Shown here: positions 23,747 through 28,321 of the stretch, piece by piece
Layout of the letters: each line of letters starts with the position of its first letter
How positions within the stretch are numbered: position 1 is the first letter of the stretch
Assembly: GCA_041674705.1 (NCBI GenBank)
Contig: JBAYVF010000023.1
Coordinates: 1 to 28,321 of the forward strand
DNA from: Aquincolibacterium sp041674705
Lineage (GTDB): Bacteria; Omnitrophota; Omnitrophia; Omnitrophales; Aquincolibacteriaceae
Direction of reading: 5' to 3'
DNA length: 28,321 nucleotides
Program-made: the position numbers and the translations under genes
Notes under the pieces: generated by a model
Databases searched by the model: none
Seen by the model: only the letters and a program-made list of their open reading frames with translations
Told to the model about the DNA's origin: nothing

Positions 23747-25309
23747 CTATTCGACCCGGATCACCATGAGCGTCAGATCGTCAAAAGGCGGCGCGTCACC
23801 GATGAATTCCTTGATCCCGGCCTCGATCTTCTGAAAAAGATCGCGGGCGCAGAGCGAACTGTTCTGTTCGACCAATCGCTTCAGCCTTTCGATCCCAAAC
23901 ATTTCACCGTGGGCCGCTTTCGCCTCGATCACTCCATCCGTGTACATCACCAGGAGATCTTGCGGCGCAAGCTGGATCGTTTCTTCCTGATAAGTTTGAT
24001 CGGGAAGAATGCCCACAGGAACTCCGCTCGCGGTGATCCCGGCAAAAACCTTCTCCCTGGCCTTGAACCACAAAGGAGAATAATGGCCCGCATTGGCGCA
24101 AGTCATTTGTTTCTTCGTTTTATCATAAAGCAGATAAAGGACCGTAATAAACATCCCCTTCCCCGAGGAAGCGTCCGCCGCGATATAATTATTCGAACGG
24201 CTCAGGATCTGACCCGGGTGCGTCTCTTCCGAAGAGACCACTCTGAAAACACTCCGGGAACGAGTCATATAAAGAGTGCCGGGAAGCCCTTTTCCGGAAG
24301 CGTCCGCAATAATGAAACCCATCTGCCCGCCGGAGGAGACCGGGATAAAATCGTAATAATCCCCCCCGACTTCTTTAGCGGGAACGCTCTTGGCCTCGAT
24401 TTCGAGACCTTCCACCTGGGGAGGATGTTCGGGAAAGATCGACTTCTGGATCTCAGTCGCGATCTCAAGTTCACGCCGCACTCGTTCATTCTCACGCACC
24501 GTCTCTGCCAACTCGAGCATCATGCGCTTGAGAGATCCCGTCATTTTATTGAAGATCCTGGACATGCGATCGAATTCGGTCTCGCTAAAGCGTTCCAGTT
24601 TGTGCTCAAGATCACCGCCCCCGACTGTTTCCATCCCCTTGACTACACGCCGTATCGGTCTTGTAAGCCAAAGCGAGCTCAAAAGTCCGACCGCGAGAGA
24701 AAAAGCAAGACAGGCTCCGATCGAAATTAAAAAGAGGCTGAAAAATTCTTGCCGGATCATGATCACCGTTTGCTGGGCGATATCCAACCCGAGGACCCCG
24801 ACGATTTCTCCCGAGCGGGTCTGTACGGGGGCATAAGCCGAGACCCAGGTACCCCACCGGTCCGTGTGGGGCCTCAGATCCGCGAACGCCCGTTGGAATC
24901 CAAGACGAATTTCAGGCTCGTCACGAATATCATAACGCTCTCCGCAACCCACCGGCGTCCGCTCCCGGTCGGCGTTTGTCACAAACCGGACATAGTCTGG
25001 ATCCAGATCCTTCACCATAACGTAGGTATCGAAAATATCATGATCGACGGCGCGGACACTCTGAAGTTTTTTAATGAGAGCGATGGCGTCGGGAGACTTT
25101 TCGCAACCTTCTGTAAGAGGGATCGACTGGACGTCTTCGCCCGGGATCAGGTTGGCGCTGACTTTGGTGAGATTCTCGAGATAATGCTTGAAAGCATCGT
25201 CCCGGAGTTTTGTCGCCTTGAAAAAAAAGAAAGTAAAAATACCCCCGAGCACAAGCGCGCTCGAGAGGAAAAACACGATCGAAAGACGGGCCGCAAAGCT
25301 CTTAAACAT
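23747..25309 (-). CDS. SpoIIE/RsbU-type serine phosphatase with Cache-like sensor and HAMP
   Basis: A 520-residue protein: membrane helix (10-31), extracytoplasmic sensor (about 32-187, with VSAYAPVQTRSGEIVGVLGLDI), second helix (about 189-214), HAMP (215-268), a helical linker with EIATEIQKSIFP, and a PP2C-type phosphatase domain. The metal-binding and structural motifs are intact: VGGDYYDF (314-321), DASGKG (336-341), NAGH (406-409), YTDGV (456-460) and DDLTL (510-514). Such enzymes dephosphorylate anti-sigma antagonist proteins; no partner STAS or anti-sigma gene is in the window. The sensor resembles that of the HD-GYP protein. No clear ribosome-binding site precedes the ATG. Confidence 0.93.
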   Translation of the reverse strand: MFKSFAARLSIVFFLSSALVLGGIFTFFFFKATKLRDDAFKHYLENLTKVSANLIPGEDVQSIPLTEGCEKSPDAIALIKKLQSVRAVDHDIFDTYVMVKDLDPDYVRFVTNADRERTPVGCGERYDIRDEPEIRLGFQRAFADLRPHTDRWGTWVSAYAPVQTRSGEIVGVLGLDIAQQTVIMIRQEFFSLFLISIGACLAFSLAVGLLSSLWLTRPIRRVVKGMETVGGGDLEHKLERFSETEFDRMSRIFNKMTGSLKRMMLELAETVRENERVRRELEIATEIQKSIFPEHPPQVEGLEIEAKSVPAKEVGGDYYDFIPVSSGGQMGFIIADASGKGLPGTLYMTRSRSVFRVVSSEETHPGQILSRSNNYIAADASSGKGMFITVLYLLYDKTKKQMTCANAGHYSPLWFKAREKVFAGITASGVPVGILPDQTYQEETIQLAPQDLLVMYTDGVIEAKAAHGEMFGIERLKRLVEQNSSLCARDLFQKIEAGIKEFIGDAPPFDDLTLMVIRVE

Positions 25310-25461
25310 GGCCGCATTTTAACACTTTCTCCGCCGCACTGCACGACGGATTCGTCCTCACCCCGTACTTTCGATAAGGCGAAAAAACTGAAAAACATGC
25401 CTCGGCGCCGGAACACTCATTATCCCGAAGAAAATCTTTTTTGCTGAAATTTTATTTTTCC

Positions 25462-25470
25462 GGGGGGGGG
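25462..25470. repeat. Run of nine G
   Basis: A homopolymer of nine G (preceded by CC) in the 200-base gap between the first tail-fibre-type gene's stop and the phosphatase gene's start. On the transcribed (minus) strand it is C9, about 150 bases upstream of the phosphatase start. Such runs can vary in length by slippage and are also prone to sequencing error. Confidence 0.9.
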
Positions 25471-25511
25471 CTCTTTGCGTTGGTCGGAGGCGAGATGAAT
25501 AGCGGCTTTTT

Positions 25512-26657
25512 TCAGGAGGCCGGATTTTTTCTTTGAAGCTTCTCAACTTCTTTTTTCAAAAAATCAATCTGCTGCTGACGTTTCTGAATCTTCCGTTCCT
25601 GCTCTTTGACCGCTTCGACCAAAACCGCGGTCATCTTGTCATAAGCAACGGCTTTGAGACCCTTTTTATCAGTAACGACCAGCTCAGGAAACTCTTTTTC
25701 AAGCTCTTGCGCAATAAAGCCGATGTACCTCCCTTTCCCGGGTGTACTCGTATCCTCTTCAATAAGATCGAATCGCACACCGCGTACCGCAGTCACCTTC
25801 TCCAAAGATCCGTTTAGCGGAGTGATGTTCTTCTTAAGCCGCGCGTCCGAAGTTCTCAGCCAGTTATAACCGGATCCCACCCTTCCATTTCCTCCAGAAA
25901 TGTCCAATTTCGCTCCTGGGGTCAGCGTTATAATGCCAACATTACCTCCCGTTGGATCAGGATTAAGCACTAAAGGCCTATTTTCAACCCCGGCACCGTT
26001 TTCAAACCGCGCGGCCCAAATATTCCCGACGGTGGCGCTATCCTGCGCTCCAACCGCAACTCCATACCCGGCCGGATTTACAAAAGCAGCAGTATGACGG
26101 TCACCGCTGCTGCCCTGAACATAGAGAGGACGGGAATTCGTGTTGGTCATAGTCCCCGAAATCTGCAACTTGGCGACAGGGTTCGTGGTCCCGATGCCAA
26201 CGTTGCCGGTACTGTCCTGGATAGTCATTTTGGCGACATTATTCGTCCGCAACTGGAAATCATCGGCGGTCATGGAACCTGCAAAGGCAACCCCTATGCC
26301 AGAAATCCCCATCATAAATTCAATATTGAAACTGACATCGCGTGCATGTAAATATGCCAGCCCCGATCCTTGAGTCGCTATGGTGGATGCAAATTCTTCC
26401 GCCGTATTTAAAATAGCGCTGGGTTCGCCCGTTTGTCCGCTTGGCATATTATGCACCTGAAATAGCGGGTTCGTCGTTCCGATGCCCATCGCGCCAGAGG
26501 TCGTAACAAAATAAGCATTTTGTTTCACTCTTAATTCCCTGTATTCAGCATACGGCATGGGATAGTAGGTCGTTAATTCCACTTTCCCGGCGCAAGCGGA
26601 AGGCGCCATCGCCAGAAGCAAAACGATCAAGTTGCATAAATAAAAAACTTTAACCAT
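25512..26657 (-). CDS. Secreted tail-fibre-domain protein with S74 chaperone domain, paralogue 1
   Basis: A 381-residue protein with a signal peptide (1-24) and then the block ELTTYYPMPYAEYREL. The middle has three repeats of the form GIGTTNPxxKLQI (about 58, 153 and 240; the last is degenerate, GIITLTPGAKL), as in trimeric fibre proteins. Residues about 269-350 are the S74 intramolecular chaperone domain: TSDARLKKNITPL with Ser270 at the usual self-cleavage site, GFIAQELEKEFPE, and DKMTAVLVEAVKEQ. A Lys/Gln-rich coiled coil ends it. In phage homologues this domain drives trimer folding and is then cut off. A GAGGA ribosome-binding site lies six bases before the ATG. It is a close paralogue of the next gene upstream (stop 77 bases away). 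No phage genes are near. Confidence 0.9.
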   Translation of the reverse strand: MVKVFYLCNLIVLLLAMAPSACAGKVELTTYYPMPYAEYRELRVKQNAYFVTTSGAMGIGTTNPLFQVHNMPSGQTGEPSAILNTAEEFASTIATQGSGLAYLHARDVSFNIEFMMGISGIGVAFAGSMTADDFQLRTNNVAKMTIQDSTGNVGIGTTNPVAKLQISGTMTNTNSRPLYVQGSSGDRHTAAFVNPAGYGVAVGAQDSATVGNIWAARFENGAGVENRPLVLNPDPTGGNVGIITLTPGAKLDISGGNGRVGSGYNWLRTSDARLKKNITPLNGSLEKVTAVRGVRFDLIEEDTSTPGKGRYIGFIAQELEKEFPELVVTDKKGLKAVAYDKMTAVLVEAVKEQERKIQKRQQQIDFLKKEVEKLQRKNPAS

Positions 26658-26734
26658 GGGGAATCCTCTTCGTTGCTACTTGGTTCTAAAAATCCATCCG
26701 ATAACAGACGCCTTGGTCGTTTCGACTTTCCCTT

Positions 26735-27883
26735 TCAGCGATTTGCCTTTTGCCTTTGCAGCTCCGCGACTTGTTTTATCAATGAATCGATTTGCGGCTG
26801 CTGTTTTTCCATCTCCCGTTGCTGTTCTTTGACCGCTTCGACCAAAACCGCGGTCATCTTGTCATAAGCAACGGCTTTGAGACCTTTTTTATCGGTAACG
26901 ACCAGCTCAGGAAACTCGTTTTCAAGCTCTTGCGCAATAAAACCGATGTGCTTCCCTTTTCCGGGCGTGCCCGCATTATCCTCAATAAGATCGAATCGAA
27001 CACCGCGTATCGCAATCACTTTCTCTAAAGATCCGTTCAGCGGAGTGATGTTCTTCTTAAGCCGCACGTCTGAAGTTGTCAGCCAGTTATAGGTAGATTC
27101 CACCCTGCCATTTCCGCCATAAATGTCCAATTTCGCTCCAGGGGTCATCGTCCCGATGCCAACATCACCCCCTGCCGGGTTAGGATTAAGGCACAAAGGA
27201 ATGTCGGAGACCCTGCCTCCATTTGAAAACTTTGCGGACCAAATCATTCCGACTGTTTCTCCATCCTGAGAACCGATCCCCATGCCATACCCAGCCGGAT
27301 TTATAAAAGCAGCGGTAAGACGATCACCGCCACTTCCCTGGACATAGAGAGGACGAGGGAAATTGTTGGTGATATCTCCTGAAATTTGTAACTTAGCAGC
27401 AGGGTTCGTGGTCCCAATGCCGACATTGCCGGTACTGTCCTGGATAGTCACCCTGGCAGTGTTACTCGTCCGCAACTGAAAATCATGGGCGGTCATAGCG
27501 CCTGCAAAGGTAACCCTTATACCTGAAACTCCCGACATAAATTCAATATCGTTGGTGACATCCCGTGCAAGAAAATACGCCTGTCCCGATCCTTGAGTCG
27601 CTATGGTGGATGCGCGTTGTGCCGCGGTAAGTGTAAGAACGCTGTCCTCGCCCGTTTGTCCGCTCTGCACATTATGAACCTGGAATCGCGGGCTCGTCGT
27701 CCCAATACCAACGGAGTATCCCGGCGTGGTGGCAAAGTAAGCATTTTCTGTTGTTTTTATTTCCTTATATTCGCCGTACGGCGCAGGGTAGTAAGTAGTA
27801 AGTTCCATTTTACCGGCATAAGCGGAGGGCATGAGAACGATCGTTGAAAAAAATAATCCGAAAAAAATATCTTTTAAGCGCAT
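26735..27883 (-). CDS. Secreted tail-fibre-domain protein with S74 chaperone domain, paralogue 2
   Basis: A 382-residue protein alignable along its whole length with the next gene downstream. It has a signal peptide (1-23), ELTTYYPAPYGEYKEI, three GIGTT/GIGTM repeats (all intact here), the S74 domain starting TTSDVRLKKNITPL, and a C-terminal coiled coil. The C-terminal chaperone parts of the two genes are nearly identical in DNA, while the middle parts differ more. A strong AGGAGG lies six bases before the ATG, and a promoter is visible at 27956-27985, so this is probably the first gene of a two-gene transcript. A surface fibre or secreted multimer is the most likely role; a phage remnant is less likely because of the signal peptide. 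Confidence 0.9.
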   Translation of the reverse strand: MRLKDIFFGLFFSTIVLMPSAYAGKMELTTYYPAPYGEYKEIKTTENAYFATTPGYSVGIGTTSPRFQVHNVQSGQTGEDSVLTLTAAQRASTIATQGSGQAYFLARDVTNDIEFMSGVSGIRVTFAGAMTAHDFQLRTSNTARVTIQDSTGNVGIGTTNPAAKLQISGDITNNFPRPLYVQGSGGDRLTAAFINPAGYGMGIGSQDGETVGMIWSAKFSNGGRVSDIPLCLNPNPAGGDVGIGTMTPGAKLDIYGGNGRVESTYNWLTTSDVRLKKNITPLNGSLEKVIAIRGVRFDLIEDNAGTPGKGKHIGFIAQELENEFPELVVTDKKGLKAVAYDKMTAVLVEAVKEQQREMEKQQPQIDSLIKQVAELQRQKANR

Positions 27884-27955
27884 AGCCTACCTCCTGATTT
27901 GGCTCACCGTCTCGTGATCCTTTGGGCCGCATTATCTCAAAGTTAATCTTTTCCA

Positions 27956-27985
27956 ATTATACCCCCGCCGGATTGGACGGGCCAA
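27956..27985 (-). promoter_or_regulatory. Promoter of the tail-fibre-type gene pair
   Basis: On the minus strand TTGGCC (27980-27985) and a perfect TATAAT (27956-27961) are spaced by 18 bases. Transcription would start near 27949, giving a leader of about 65 bases before the ATG at 27883. Confidence 0.6.
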
Positions 27986-28092
27986 GGAGTTTCAGCAAGC
28001 ATCCTCAGCCCCACGAGGACCCCACAGGAAATCTATCCCCGGTACATCTGTTTCTTGCGTCGGCCCCGGATCCATGCAAGACCAAATTGTTT

Positions 28093-28321
28093 TCAGAAGG
28101 CCCGCTCAGAAGCGCCGATGTCATGCCCCTCACGGATGAGCGGACCGCCGGCCAGTGGAATGAAATCCTGGAGCGTGGCTGCGGGACCGAAATTCTGGGC
28201 CCCGGAAAAAAGCTGGGCATAATTATTATTCGTTCCGGTGGTGAATTGAACCACGACATTATCCTGATAGACCGTTCCGATGGCTCCCTGGGGATCGTAG
28301 TAGGTAAGGATGTTGTAACGA
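28093..28321 (-). CDS. C-terminal end of an unidentified protein, 5' end outside the window
   Basis: A minus-strand frame is open from the window's edge to a TGA at 28093-28095, giving 75 residues with no Met needed. The composition is protein-like: RYNILTYYDPQGAIGTVYQD, then VVVQFTTGTNNNYAQL and LQDFIPLAGGPLIREGHDIG. It is rich in Thr, Asn, Gly and aromatic residues, as in secreted or surface proteins. No family is recognised. The same strand continues with the tail-fibre-type genes after a 209-base gap that holds their own promoter. The overlapping 84-codon frame in another phase has an implausible composition and was discarded. Confidence 0.6.
   Translation of the reverse strand, partial: RYNILTYYDPQGAIGTVYQDNVVVQFTTGTNNNYAQLFSGAQNFGPAATLQDFIPLAGGPLIREGHDIGASERAF

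Noticed and set aside
23642..24730. 362-codon plus-strand frame
   Set aside because: Antisense to the phosphatase gene, whose PP2C motifs are intact; no domain is visible in this frame.
25512..27883. Prophage tail module
   Set aside because: Signal peptides, normal promoters and the absence of any other phage gene favour cellular secreted proteins.
28005..28259. 84-codon minus-strand frame near the window's end
   Set aside because: A different phase is open to the window's edge with far more protein-like text; this one is Pro/Arg/Ser-rich.
1..28321. CRISPR arrays, tRNA or rRNA genes
   Set aside because: No regularly spaced repeats, cloverleaf sequences or ribosomal RNA signatures were found on reading either strand.

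Overview
The window reads as chromosomal DNA of a Gram-negative (outer-membrane-bearing), GC-moderate, probably uncultured bacterium. Evidence for an outer membrane is two TolC-type factors, an RND pump, a lipoprotein outer-membrane factor and a type IV prepilin. Two secreted tail-fibre/S74 proteins that begin, after a signal peptide, with an LTTYYPxPYxEY block resemble proteins I associate with Omnitrophota and neighbouring candidate phyla. That placement is a recollection, not a computed result. No rRNA, tRNA, CRISPR array, transposase or phage structural module was seen.

Layout. 1-4415 (+): the 3' part of a TolC-family gene overlapping an RND (HAE1-type) efflux pump. 4469-7883 (+): a compact cassette of a DsbD/CcdA-like membrane protein, the AmmeMemoRadiSam radical SAM enzyme and a fused Memo-AMMECR1 protein, with a 63-bp inverted-repeat element at the fusion gene's start. 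7839-12489 (-): a membrane protein with a spermidine-synthase-like domain (converging on and overlapping the previous gene by 45 bp), an MscS channel, a start-less open frame, a lone type IV prepilin, a secreted coiled-coil protein and a cold-shock protein with its own terminator. 12572-12735: a promoter/leader-ORF/terminator arrangement upstream of the cold-shock gene. 12850-13872 (+): a membrane-anchored kinase-fold protein. 13962-15554 (-): a small membrane protein and a GHL10-type glycosidase-like protein, followed by a second copy of the repeat element. 15675-23577 (-): an export operon, yhiI-like adaptor, rbbA-like double-ATPase/permease, yhhJ-like permease, NodT-type outer-membrane factor and an HD-GYP phosphodiesterase. 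23747-25309 (-): a SpoIIE/RsbU-type phosphatase whose sensor resembles that of the HD-GYP protein. 25512-27883 (-): two tandem paralogous S74 tail-fibre-domain proteins. 28093-28321 (-): the C-terminus of a gene that enters from outside the window.

How they work together. The window encodes two complete or nearly complete tripartite export machines (RND and ABC types), two membrane signalling proteins with related extracytoplasmic sensors, and surface or secreted proteins. The most unusual part is the AmmeMemoRadiSam cassette. Both of its enzymes carry N-terminal membrane or signal segments, and the first gene has the paired membrane cysteines of a thiol electron carrier. This raises the possibility of a membrane-associated, perhaps extracytoplasmic, form of this poorly understood system. 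Also notable are the cold-shock leader and a repeat whose end supplies an ATG at the start of the gene behind it in both copies.
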